This document shows, piece by piece, positions 34,141 through 46,435 of a DNA stretch of 64,000 bases. The notes under the pieces were generated by a model that was not told where the DNA came from, did not search any database, and saw only the letters and a program-made list of their open reading frames with translations. The DNA comes from Blastomyces gilchristii SLH14081 (Eukaryota; Ascomycota; Eurotiomycetes; Onygenales; Ajellomycetaceae): NCBI RefSeq assembly GCF_000003855.2, contig NW_003101676.1, forward strand, positions 2,738,796 through 2,802,795, in the 5' to 3' direction. Position 1 is the stretch's first letter, and each line of letters begins with the position of its first letter. Position numbers and translations under genes: made by a program.

Positions 34141-35880
34141 GCCCAAGGTGGGGGCGGGTGAGATGACGTCGGTACTTTCTCTCCGTTGGCCTCTATGCTT
34201 AACTATCTGATCGCCCAGCCATTGAGCCACGGTGGCTTTAGCCCCAAGGTCGTTACATAGATTGCTCTGTCTATCTTATGAAGTTGCAGTGACTTGTTAA
34301 GATCATGTAATGTTGATATCATATATCTTGTGAACGGCATCAAGAAGGGAAAGTCAATCAATGATACTTGTAATTTCAAACAATCAATTGCAAAACCTAC
34401 AAAACTAACCACTCTCCATACAAAGCAAATTGTTTATTCAGATATGCGCGAATGGGAATCAACAACCGGCCCTTTGCCCCATTAAACAAGAGAAGATGAG
34501 AATGAAGGGAAGATAGAACAATCGAAAAAAACCAGTACACTCTCCCTATTTTTCTGTGTTGCGGGTTTCTCCCAAGACGTCATCGACTCAGCCCGCCTTA
34601 AACAAACCTGAAAAATAAAAACAAGATAATAATATAGAGACATATTTCACAAAGGAATCAGATTCCCACATGGCATTTTGAGTCTCTTGAAGGTCTAGAT
34701 CATGATCGTGTAGTATCATCAGACTTTGCCTTTCTTTCTATTCGCCTGTTGTAAAACCTTTTTTTTTTTCCCCTTCTTGATACAGAAAACCTGAATAAAT
34801 GTTGAGCATTAGTATAATATTTCAGCGCTACGTTATGCGGCTACTACTCTTCCATCCTTCTTTTTCCTCCTTTTCCTTTCTCTCATTATCAGATGTTCAC
34901 CCGCCCCCCCCCCCCCCCCCCACATCTGTAGTGTATATGTATCTAACGTATCAATCAAGGGCACACACTCGTATGCTGCTAGACGAAGATCCGTAAACGA
35001 TGCAGGTGACGGGGGCGCCGTTCTTGATGGCTGAATGGTTAACTAACTAGCTGCAACTCCTTTCCATCAGATCCCGAAGGAAGCGGCCCAGTGCCCAGGG
35101 CCCAGGCATTATCAGGTGCCATCTCATGTTTGCGACGCTCAGGAAAAGATGCCAAAATACTGCAACGAAATCGAATGCTCCAGGCCGGCTCTTGTCTGGA
35201 AATACGGACAATGCGATATATAGGATATATATATATAGGCAGGGGGGGCGAACGAGTTCGCACCCACCCAGTGCTTTCTGTCCATGTAAGGGGCAATAAT
35301 GTCAACCGCTGACAATTGCCACTGATAAAAAAGAAAAGGGGGAAGGGGGGAAAAACATGCTATGATGCCAGCGGCTAGGTAGTGCTCATCCACTCGCCCC
35401 AACCAGCTCTGGCAGATATTAAGAATGAAGAAAAAAGGTAGTTAGTTAATACAGGAAAGAGAGAATGAACTAACTATACGCAAAATGTTGATCACACTAA
35501 CTTAGTGAGGCTGGCGATGCTGCAACCGCCTACTGGCTAGTTAAGTTAACTGGTTTAGGGGCCTTGGTCCCCCTTGGCGACGGCTAATGACGGTGATCAG
35601 CCCCGCGGACAGAGCACAGAGAAGACCTGCCTGCCGATCGAGGCCTGGGCTTGTAAGTATGTAGCTCTCATACTGGAAATGCTCTTTTCCGTTAAAACGT
35701 ACTTCGGATAGGAGAAGAAGAGGAGGAGAGACACGTATTTTTAACTGCTTATTGTAGCTGTCATGAGAGAGAGCTACAAGTTTGGATTTCTGAGCGCACT
35801 GCGGGGTACACACAGCATCTCTTACGTCTCTACGGATTATGCCTGCTCGCGAAGCAGGCATGTTCTTGCAGTGACAGTGG
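34141..35880. other. Gene-poor region between two AT-rich islands
   Basis: No gene seen. On the minus strand around 34230 there is a tRNA box-A-like word (TGGCTCAATGG) without a matching box B. A poly-C tract of about 18 bases lies at 34904-34921. A small AT repeat is at 35219-35237. Confidence 0.4.
34904..34921. repeat. Poly-C tract
   Basis: Nearly uninterrupted run of C, a frequent assembly trouble spot in this window. Confidence 0.85.
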
Positions 35881-36830
35881 CCCAACAGATTCTAGACACT
35901 GATCTAAATATATTCCTGTTTTTAAAAGTATCAGGAACAAACTCTACAGACTGAGAACACCATTTGTTACAATAACAGCTGTCACAAAACATAAAAATTA
36001 TCTTTACATGTATAATATAAATTTGCCTTGAAGTGGATTTCTGACTGTCATCTACATAAAGTATAGACTATTGATGTATCTATCACATAATATCTCTAGA
36101 ATATCAGACATAAAGGTTGTAAATTCACACAGAAAACTCATGACTCTTTCATAAAAGCAATCTCTTCAGCAATTAGAATAAGAGTAAAAGAAAGAAAGAA
36201 ATGAAGATCTATAGACAGAAAGAATGTTAATTTAATAAGATATAAAATGTGTTAATCTGTGTAACACTATACAAGTTTTATTTTTGTTTTTATTTTTTAT
36301 TTTTTTGACATTTTTTATGTTCTATATATACTGCTCTATTTTAAGAGCTTTTGCAATCTGAATTGAAATAGTAAGATATCAGACAACAGTCTAAAAAGTC
36401 ATACAGATAAAATTGTTGTGCATTTGCAGAAAAATTGAAAGACTGTCTGTAACTTAACATATTAAAAATAAATGTGAAATATTAAATCTTCATTCTAAAC
36501 ACACAAAAATAACTTTGAAATACAATGTTCTGATTCAACAGTATCTGCAACTTTGATACAATCTGTATCACTTTATAAAATGATGTATTCTATACTTGTT
36601 GATATTATTCTGATATGCAAGGCTCTCTCTTGTCTCAAATCAAGAAATGTAAATATAATACACATTAGCGAGGATTATTTAACCAGGTTTTGAAAGATAA
36701 AAAATGAATAAAAATTACGAAATTATTAGACTGAGCAATTGATGATGTCATACAACTCGGTGTCAAAAAAAAAAAAAAAAAAAAAAGTAATGATAGAGTA
36801 GATCAACTTCACCTCTGTTTAATTAGCAGC
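35881..36830. other. AT-rich island
   Basis: About 900 bp of very AT-rich DNA with no coding potential, ending in a run of 22 A (36765-36786). Looks like eroded repeat sequence; no terminal repeats found. Confidence 0.45.
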
Positions 36831-37791
36831 TGCTGCAGGCAAGTTCTTCAGATCACTGGCATGGAATGAAAATCCGGGGAAAGCTGCATCAACCCCTTGC
36901 AGATCTGATGAGTTTGGCAGCCAGAAATTACCAACTATTAAAAAGAAGAAGCAGAAACAAACCAGCGACTTTAAAAATGAGGCGGAAAAAAAAAAAAAAA
37001 AAAAAAATCAAGATTATCATATAAATGCAAGGAGTTTTATTTTTGAGGGAGTGAAAAAGAAATATATTTGAAACTTGTGCAACATTTTGATCCCAGGTTA
37101 ATTGAAGATCATGATCATCTCGGCTCTCAAGGCGAGATTTGCCCACACTTCTTTAGGCCCGCATCTCCCCTCTACTGTCAAGGATAATAGAGCCGGGCTG
37201 AAAGAAGAGTAGGAATCATCAAGTTTGTGCGGCCTTGTATTGATCTGATTCGGGATTTTTGAGAATCTGACTGAGAGAGGGGTGGCTCAAAGCGCACACA
37301 CTGACGATGGTGAAATGGGCTAGCCATAACTAAGTGAGCTCAGAGAACATGAATTTGAAAACCTCTGTGAAACGATGATGGAGAGAGTTGCTTCTCTGCC
37401 TGATTATATCTATTATGCAAGGTTAGCAAAATACATGATATCAATTGAAAAAGAGCTGGGCTGAGCAGGCGTGTTTTAATGAACAAGAATCGCAGCCAGC
37501 TAAATCGAGAGATTGAGACTCAATCTTATTCACCCAATGCTATGTATGTACATGTACATGTACTTACTCCCTGATAAAAAAAAGATAACACACAGCTTGA
37601 TTGTACCCCTACTTGAGCAAGTTAATGAATGATGTGAAGAAAAAAACTGGAAACCAGGTCCAAGACAAGACATCCACAAACTATTTCCCTGTATCCCTTA
37701 CTGTCTGAATGTGCACTGTATGATGGTCAGGTATGTACAGATGCAGGTACCTTAGGTACCTTGTACACCCACACACCTACACAGAATCACA

Positions 37792-37828
<37 letters not shown>

Positions 37829-40800
37829 ACACACATGGGAGTAAGTAACACAGTACCTGGATGTTCCAGGCTCCTTTTACATCTGCAAAATCATGTTTTG
37901 AGGACAGTATGTATGTGTGTTGTGTGTACGAAAACATAACTATGCCATTTTCTTCTGGGGGTTTAAAAAGCCGCGATGTCTGCATTCAGATATGCTTAGT
38001 TTCACCCCGCCCGCCGCAAACGCGCGACAACATCTAGGCCCTTGCACTTTCTCCTGCGGGATTAAATCCGCCCCTCAGCCTGCAACTGCGAGACTAATAA
38101 TAATATTAGCCATGAAGTGGTACTTGATACATTAATATATTATTAGTAGGTTGGCGGTGTATTCGTTAACTAGTTAGTGAGAAAGGGATAACTACTATTA
38201 GTAGTCAGCTGAGACGCTGCGCAAACTCGAAAATCATGGCAGTCCCGATTGATTGCAACTTCTAACGGTACGAACAGGGGTAACCTCAAATTTTTGACTG
38301 CTCCGTACTGTACTAGTTTGTTCATTATTGGAAGAGATGAGAAAAAGAAAGATATATCTTTTCGCTTTTGCTTTCTTTAACCTCTTTCCGCCCCGGTTGT
38401 TATCAAGCCTCATGACCTTGACCTTCGGGACCAAGGACTGACTATTCGTGCATAACACAGCGTACAGCGGGTTGACGAGGCCAATTAAATTCTCAGAAAA
38501 TGCACTGAACGACCAATTGAACAAAAAGCGCAGATAAAAGATAGAAAAGAAGAAGAAAAAGAAAAAATAGAAATTACCGAGGTGCTATCATCAGATGACT
38601 CCTGCCTGTGCAGAACAAATAAACATTATTATTATTGCATCTGCATTCTTGCATGCAGAGATCAGCGCGATGAAGTTACAGGCAGTTAACTAATGACAAC
38701 CAATCAGTGAAAAAAAAAAAGAAAAGAAATAATAGAAATAACTTAGTTACCCGCCGCCCCCAATTCCATCCATCCTGCAAAAGAAAGAAAAGGCATGTGC
38801 GGAATCTAAGTTTCTTGATAGTTCAACTTAGCTTTATCTTGCTTTTATGACTTTCTGATAATCTGTGAGTAGAGTTTATAGTTTGATCATATTTCTAGTT
38901 CAACTCTCAACTCCAATTACTAGCAGAATGTCTGGGGTAGGCGAGTTGAAAAATGAGAGACAGAGGATGTTTCAATCTACAGAACCTCTCAACCCCCATG
39001 ATTTCTTCTTTGTCATTATTGGGGGAGTTAACATTTTGAAGAATGAAAAACAACAATGCTGGGGTGGAACTCATCCTCAACAAACAACAGCTCAGTTAGC
39101 GCCAGGGCGGCAAGAGAGGGAAACATTTATCACATTATTCCAGCAGCTCATGGTTAGGCAGGTGTTTGTTGGGATTTATGAAATAGCAACATGAAGTAGT
39201 TATAATTATTAATATTGGTTTTACAAGCCCTCTCCAACCCCTATCTGTCAACCAGATTAACTTCATATCCAACATGCCGAGTCTGACGCCAGTGACTTGC
39301 GTCCCAACCACTTTGTCATTGGTTCCTGGAGCGTGAAATCAGAAAGAAAATTGGCGAGAATTAAAAAAGGAACAGAAAGGACGAAAATGCTAAAACACGA
39401 TAATTGTTATTTGTACACATGAGCGAAAGCCGACAGGTGAGGTGGGACATTATTGTAAGGAAATGAAAATACCCCACAGTCAACAGTCGTACGGACCGTA
39501 GTTAGTTACCCTACCTACTAGTTACCTACCTACCCTAGAGTACCGTACCTGGGGCACTTGGGTACGGGGGTAAGTTACATGGTGAAAACAGGTTTCGAAT
39601 TTGAAAACCCCCTGTTGCATGAAATACCCAGGAATAAATGATGTAATTAACAATAACAAGAAGGACGAGGGCGGAAGTCCAGTTGCAGTACAACAAGGCT
39701 GGCTGACTCTTGATGCTGTGACTTAAGAAGCGCAACGTGTGGTGCAAATGAGTTTAGATTATTGAACAGTTTGGAGAAGGATATGAGGGTCAGTTGTGAG
39801 GCCGTCTTTTCTCTTGATTTAAGGCTTGGTTAGTTAGCCCTGATGTTACTAGTTAGTCTATAACTATAGGCAGCGTGGGGAGAGTTTGGGGATTTGCAAT
39901 TTTGGTGAACAACACTACAAAGTAGAACTCTACGGTGATATGATAGTAATAAATGTTATCATCTTCTTCAGAACAGCATGTAACTGGCGCGGATCCATCT
40001 CCTCACGAAAATGAAAACGATGAAAAGAAAGGGGTTCCCCGATGTATTGAACTTTAAAAAAAAAAGGAAAAAAGAAAAAGAAAAAAAAACCAAAAAGCCC
40101 GTCCCCGCAATCGAAGGCCTAATATAGCGACGGAGCTCGCCGACAAGAGTCAATATCAGAGGGATACATAGTACAAAAACGAAGAGAGCAACGTGCCACA
40201 GCATACAATAATGCATCTGGAAGCCTCAGCCCCGTCCATATAACCTTCCAAAACGCTTAGTTAGACATAGCTATATAACCATCCTCTTTATGAAGTTATA
40301 AACTTGGCCTCTTATTACGCGGCCCAACGTACAGTGTACATATCAAAACAAATCATCTCCCATAGCAGGACTTTCGCGATTCTAGAGAACCACTCCTACA
40401 ACAAACGCATAACCACATATCCCTTATACCAGTAGTCCGTACACACAAAATGAAACCGGTGAAATGAAAGACAACTAACTATAACATACAAATTGTAGTC
40501 ATGTATGGTATGTAGTGTATTTACACCTCAAATGAGAAAAACCAACCCCAAGTCCCTGCATCCTGCTCGTCTGGAATAATGAAACGCGTATCACGCACAG
40601 CATCTGCAATCCGGGGTACATGCATACCTGCACAACAGCATCAGTCCCTCAATCCTCATTGCTCTGCCTCTGTCCCCGTCCCCCGGTTTCACACTCCCTC
40701 ATTCATTTTCATTATTGATTCAAAGCCCTCTCCATCCCCACTGGTCACCTGTGCGTACGCGGGCAACTGTTATTATATCTGTCACGTATGCAGGGTAGGC

Positions 40801-42166
40801 CACAGGTGAGAAAACAAAACAATGAAAAGCAGGCTGCAGGGTCTGCGGGCGGGAAGGGAAGTTGAGTACGGGAAAGGCGAAAACAATAAGGTTAATCCAA
40901 CCCTAATCAACCCCCGCCCTCCTTTTCTTTTTCTTTTTTCTTTTTCCTTTCGCTATGCTTGGTATCCTGATGTGTGGAGTAAGAGAAGGAGGAAGGCGGG
41001 TAAAACCCTTGGGTTAAGGGTGTTGATGTAAAGAATTGCGCTGCATTATGCATTCTGTAGGCTGCGAGTGCGGGTGAATCTTGGGTTGGATGCGACGCCA
41101 ACCTGTGGTTGGAAACAGTGAGATAGATTATGAAGAGCAGCAGACGAAGGAATAGAGAAAGAAGAGAAGAAAATGAATGGCTTTCATCATCTTATGTCTA
41201 TGATGAAATGATGAACACTGAGAGTGATGTAGGTAAAAAGTGCACTCAACCAGCAGTTGTATCTATCAAATGTAATGTAGCACCAAAATAAAAGAAAAGA
41301 AACAGCTAAACTTTGTCCTGGATCTGCCACATCAACGGTGTTGATATCAGCAAATACCGACAACTCTCTTTTCTTTCAACCCTGTAGACCCGGTTATCCT
41401 TCTCCTTTCCCTGCATGTCATGTCATGTAGATTTTGGCAAGGCTGGGGGCTTGACATAGAATATGCACGGTAGATCAATGCATCGCATCCCGTCACACCC
41501 GTACATATCAATATCGTATCAGTGATCTGATAATCAATCCTCTTCCTCTTTCTTCTGTTTTTCACTCCTTCTTCTTTGTCTGTCTGTCTGTCTGTCTGTT
41601 TCCTTTTCTGCTCTTTATTCAATCCCCCTCTCCCAAGTTCCTCTACCTGACTACATCTCATCCTTATAGTTGGATTTTGCCTGCAGCCTGGTTGGCGGAG
41701 AGCGAGATCACACCCAACCCAACCAACCCTTCGAGGCAGGCGGGCGGACAGATAAAGGTCAAAGAATTTAAACCAACCCAAGCCAATGAAGAGAGAATAA
41801 AAAACTCATGTGACATAGATTGGATTAAAAATGGGAAGAGAAATGAGGGAAGTGTTGTTTCCCAATAATAATGTTCAAACAGTGGGCACAACAATCATTT
41901 TTATTTTTAGAGGTAAGATGCTCCGTAGAGGGTCAGTTGAAATAGAATCAAGAATACCAGTCTAGACTCAGATGAAGAGTAGATAACTATACAATAACTT
42001 CTCATCAATATCACAAGAAAAAAAAAAAAGGCAGTGTAAAAGCTTGATTCCACATAAAACTATAACTATAACTACGGTTTAGTCACTCTTGGCTTTCAGG
42101 CTATGAGCTCCAACCCACAGATCTCTCAGCATTATAATCCCCCTCAGGTGTACTCCGTATACTGCG
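36831..42166. other. Gene-poor region
   Basis: No gene I can support. Notable content: a second poly-A (36986-37007), GTACATGTAC repeats (37547-37562), an (AC)n run (37792-37822), TAGTTA-rich words (38090-38210, 39830-39870), CCTACCTA direct repeats (39511-39533), and (TGTC)n at 41579-41600. The sequence shows no codon-like periodicity by eye. Confidence 0.45.
37792..37822. repeat. (AC)n microsatellite
   Basis: About 15 AC units, continuing with interruptions to 37835. Confidence 0.88.
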
Positions 42167-42302
42167 TAGAGTATGCCCCCCGGGTATTAATAAGAGATCA
42201 CCTGGGGGATAGAGAATTCCCCCGGGTATAGAGTACCCCCAGATATAGAGTCCCTCCAGGTAATATAGCACCCCCTTGGATATATAGAGTTCCCCCGGGT
42301 AT
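42167..42302. repeat. Degenerate minisatellite, 17-28 bp unit with CCCCCGGGTA core
   Basis: About six imperfect head-to-tail units of the form TATAGAGTTCCCCCGGGTAT. Clear units are at 42167-42188, 42209-42229, 42226-42245, 42245-42263, 42264-42282 and 42283-42302. Each pairs an AT-rich TATAGAG half with a C-rich half, and several contain the palindrome CCCGGG. Confidence 0.7.
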
Positions 42303-42390
42303 TTTCATACAAACCTTCAATAAGGAGGGAGACCTTGATTGCCAATACAATCAAGTATCATGATGTGTTGCTCTTGGTATAAAAAATACC

Positions 42391-42443
42391 CATTTGACCC
42401 AAATGTCACTCACACTATAATAATAATAAGCTGCTGGCCCGTA
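42391..42443. mobile_element. Decayed end of a MITE related to the 5685-6196 element
   Basis: CATTTGACCCAAATGTCACT is nearly identical to the right inner end of the 5685-6196 element (one base different), followed after three extra bases by ACTATA, an (ATA)n expansion, AGCTGC and then CGTA, which matches the terminal CTGCCGTA with an insertion. I could not find the matching left end within 500 bp, so this is a truncated or strongly diverged copy. Confidence 0.55.
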
Positions 42444-43687
42444 CTAACTTCCCGTAACAAACCTAGCGTCTTTCCCGCGCCGCGGAAGCCTCGGGGGGGC
42501 GGGGCCTAATTTTCTCAGAGAGAAACACCCCCCCCCGCGCCCTGAATTCCGGCCCGCTACAAAGTAGTAGAGTAGTGAAGTGTAATAGTGTAGTTAATAA
42601 AAGAAAAATCCCACGCCGAGAGTTTCATGATATTGGACGTCGTCGTGATCGATCCCCCCCCACCAACCACCACGCCGCCGCACACATTCCATCCAGCATT
42701 TGCATTCTCTTCCCGCATCTAAGCCGTGACAAAACTCTATTAAAACGGGGAGAGAGAGGAGGAGGACGGAAACTTCGCAAGTTTGACAGATGACATGACA
42801 TCACATGACATGGTTAGATGGGGCATGGCATGGTTATTGCCCTTATGCCAACTCATCAGCGCCTAGACTGCTTCAGTGTTTTGAATCCCAGCTCTGGAGC
42901 AGCCTGTGAGTGAGGAGTGATCAAGAAGCGGTGAAGCAGGCATGTGTAATAATAATAATGTATGTATGTACGTCTATGTCTATGTGTGTATGTGTCTGGG
43001 GTCAGCATACACTGGGCCACCTGAGCGATGTGCTGTCCTTTTTTTTTTTCTTCTTTTTTTTTGGTTTTCTAATTTGTATTTTTAATTCATTAAGTAGCTA
43101 ATAAATAGCTATATACATAACAAGAGGTACCCAAGTACGTGTACATGGACTGGAACATGAAGTGTCATAAAACGCCCTTTCTGAATTAGACCGATTCACC
43201 TAGCAACCCTGGCCATATAGAATTAAAACAAATCCGTTCATGGAAAAAAGCAAAGAACAACAAACTGATTGAAGAAGTTAATGTATGCATGGTATGTATG
43301 TATGGTAATGGTATGCTAATATGCACTGGCAAAGATGAGGTACATGAATGGAATCAAGTATGAAGGTAACAAGAGAGGCCGAAGAATAAAAACACAAACA
43401 AAATAAAGCTATGACGGGAGTTGCCTTGCGTTTATTGCGGGAGAAAAAAAAAGAAAGAAAAAAATATCAAAACAAAGGTGTGGTTGTTGAGGTTGGGGGG
43501 TATCTAAAAGTGCAAGTATGATAATAATACTATAATGTTGGGAATAAAGACGAGGTTCGGTGAGCGACAGAAACGAAAAAAATGTATGATGCAGACTCAG
43601 GCAAACTATGCAGTCAACGACAAGGTGGGGGCAAATATATATATAAAAGTGAACATGAAGGAAATTAAAAAAAAAAAATAAAAAAAA
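42444..43687. other. Intergenic, 3' flank of the DUF1752 gene
   Basis: No gene. C and G runs (42494-42500, 42527-42537), GTATGTAC repeats (42960-43000, 43290-43310) and T/A tracts. The final 250 bp are A-rich and probably 3' UTR of the minus-strand gene. Confidence 0.45.
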
Positions 43688-45632
43688 TCACCAGCCCTTC
43701 ACATGATATTCGTAGGGCCAGTAGTCGAAATAATGATTCCACGAGTTATTCTTGGAGGCGTCTTTATCTGCTGCGGCGTTTTGCGTCTGTGTCTGGGTCT
43801 GGGTCTGCTTCTGGCCGTTCAGCTTCGTGCCCACGGGGCCAGGATATTCTTGCAGATTGGCCATGTCATGCGCTGTATGTCGTCGCTTGAAGCCTGCGTT
43901 GAGAGTGGTGGCCTTCTGTTGTCGTTCCCAAAGCAGATGTCGTCGTAGAGACTCTGTCAACTCTGTAGCGAGCATGTTTCTTCGGGTTGTTCGGGGAGAG
44001 TGGGGGACTTGGTGCTGGTAGGTGGGTATTGATTTAACGACTATGGGTTTGGAGCGGGGCATGTCGGGCCCTTTCATTGTGAGGGTGTTCTCGTCGCTGT
44101 CTGGGGATGCAGCGGCGGAATCGCGGGTTGGTGAGGAGAGGCGCGATCGTTGGAGAGCGGGGGTTGATCGGGAGCCTGGGGGTCCCCCGGATTTGCTGAC
44201 GATGGGACCGTTCATGCGTTGTGGTTGGTGCATCATCATTGTTAGTAGCGACCGTCGCGAGACGAGATTCGGTCGCGAATCGACGCGCTGGAACAGTTCC
44301 TTCTCGTCTATGCTCGATCGACCGCTTTCGGTAACGGAGTCTTCCCAGTCTGAGGAATCGTCGTCGTCTTCGATGGCGCTTTCAGAGATCTCTTCATCAT
44401 CGTCGGTCTCGATCGCATCCTCATCCTCCGAACTCTCAGTAATTGGTCGGATGGGTGTTCTGGAACTTATCGAATTTTTTAACATGGTCATCTTCTGCAT
44501 AGTGTTAGCAACTTGGTGAAGACCATCTGATAGCGAGCTGCGTTGTTGTTGTGGTTGTTGTTGCTGTTGGGTTGGTTGTTGGGGTTCCGCTGCGAGGCGA
44601 TCCTCAAAGGAGCTCTCGTCATCACCTGATGAGCCTCCTAGGGTAAACATCCCACCCTTCTTTTTGAGCGGTGAGCCTTTTTGTGTCACTGTCGTCTTTG
44701 AAGGAGCGGGACTCGATGATATTTTTGTATGTGATCGGTATGAGGAGGAAATATGCGATGGGGAAAATCCGCGGACTATGGTGGATGACTCCAACAGTCC
44801 TGAGGACGAGACGCTGGTATCTGAGCCTACTTGAGGAGCGTGGTCACTCTCTAGGCCGTCGAGAGCAGTTGTAGAACAGGAATCTGACGATTGATGAGGG
44901 CGGACAGCGTGCGATTCTATTAGGGCGGGAGTGGGAGTGGGTGACGATGGGCGAGATTTAATGACGACTATAGCGGGGGCGGCAGCTTTAGTTGTCGCAG
45001 TCGCTGCGGGTTGAGGTGCGAGTTGAGGTGTGGGTGTAGGTAATGATAAGGGTTCCAAATGCTTCTTCTCCTTGATAGTATAAACCATCCGTTCCAATCC
45101 CAACGATGTTATATGCTTTTCCTTCCCTCTGCTTATACTCAATGCCGATTCATCTTCAAGGATGGTAGGCTTGAGATCGAGCGTCCGCGATGCGTTGATG
45201 TGGCTTTCAATGCGTTCCGCCTCATCCGAAGCGGCAGATTCCACGCTCGACGACAGTTCTGGGATCTCCCTGGACTCATATCGTAATCGTCGGACCTCTA
45301 GAGGAGGGATTGCTGCTGGTGCTGGTTCGACGCAAAACGTTTCTCTGGTCCATAATCTCCAGCTCAGGTTCTCTAGCCGTCTGCCTTCCTCCATGTAATC
45401 TGCACATTTCGAGAAAACTAAATCGTGCAATAAAAAAAAAGGAATCAGTACAACTGTTCATGTTCATTTCCCCCGTTCATTATCTTCTTCCCGCCCACAA
45501 ACACCCACGAACTGAGTAAAGAGAATACTAACCCATCCACATTCCATGTAGCGACTCTGCATTTCTTGTATCCACCTCATGAATCTTCGCCGCGTCCACC
45601 GAGAGGACGGGGCTGTTTAATCGTGAAGGCAT
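43688..45632 (-). CDS. DUF1752/AreA GATA-like domain regulatory protein (DUF3295 type)
   Basis: Exons 45533-45632 and 43688-45417 (minus strand) join in phase to 609 residues; the 115-nt intron starts GTTAGT and ends GATTTAG. The start MPSRLNSPVLSVDAAKIHEV is short and the GATA_AreA-type motif spans the junction: ESLHGMWMVFSKCADYMEEG then RRLENLSWRLWTRE (about residues 27-60). That motif is shared with AreA-family nitrogen regulators, but no GATA zinc finger is present. The remainder is low-complexity: S/T/P-rich, an S/A/P stretch, Q-rich (QQPTQQQQQPQQQR), and an acidic block (EDEDAIETDDDEEISES, about 365-390). Near the end come ESLRRHLLWERQQKATTLNA and TQTQTQTQ, with a conserved-looking C-terminus NHYFDYWPYEYHVKGW. 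Probably a nuclear signalling or regulatory protein. The divergent neighbour is 12 kb away, so it has a very large upstream region. Confidence 0.87.
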
Positions 45633-46281
45633 GATTTGTCCGGCTGCGTGTCGTAGAGGGTTAAGGGAGGGCATGTATTCCTCGAAGCGAATCCTTTTGT
45701 TCGCTGTATAATCCAGCGTTGCTCCTTCAAAGCAACAGTTCCACTGTTCTCTCCCTCTCTCTCTCTTTTTCCCTTTTTTCTGTTTTGTCTACCGCAGTCC
45801 TTTCCGAGGTGATTTTCAATCTCTTGATTCCCTTGTAAGCCGGCGGCCTGCTTTGCTAAGGTCCCGAATTTGTCGATCCGAATCCTCCTCAGTGTTGATA
45901 ATGCAGCAAATTCAGCAAATTCAGCAAATTCAGAAGCTGGGAGTAATAATTATTGGAAGTGTCGAATTAACGAACGAATGGCATATAGTGTCAAGGGGAG
46001 TGGTGGTGGTGGTGGGAACAGAATTGGGGCTGATGAGCAGGCCGCGGTTATATATATATAGCAAGGCTAATTAATTAATCCTCAGGAATCGCTCGTGGCA
46101 AGAGCAGGCGGAGAGTATGGTACGGTACATGAAATGTGGAGATGACTGTGGGAATTCGGAGGCAAAGGGCAACGAGAATAATATATAAAGAATAATAATT
46201 ATTTTCGAAGATGATTAGAATAAATTATTAAGGATTATTTTTTATGGTGAGGTGGAAGGTTTGGGTTAGTATTTTTATACA

Positions 46282-46285
<4 letters not shown>

Positions 46286-46317
<32 letters not shown>
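46286..46317. repeat. Poly-T tract (about 32)
   Basis: Uninterrupted T run 19 bp before the second assembly gap. Confidence 0.9.
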
Positions 46318-46335
46318 CTGTCTTTATTATGTTCT

Positions 46336-46435
46336 NNNNNNNNNNNNNNNNNNNNNNNNNNNNNNNNNNNNNNNNNNNNNNNNNNNNNNNNNNNNNNNNN
46401 NNNNNNNNNNNNNNNNNNNNNNNNNNNNNNNNNNN
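46336..46435. other. Assembly gap (100 N)
   Basis: Exactly 100 N, the customary size for a gap of unknown length; followed by a C run (46440-46447). Confidence 0.99.

Noticed and set aside
44022..44519. 165-codon plus-strand frame opposite the DUF1752 gene
   Set aside because: It is the antisense shadow of the S/D/E-rich coding exon, which is supported by splicing and domain.
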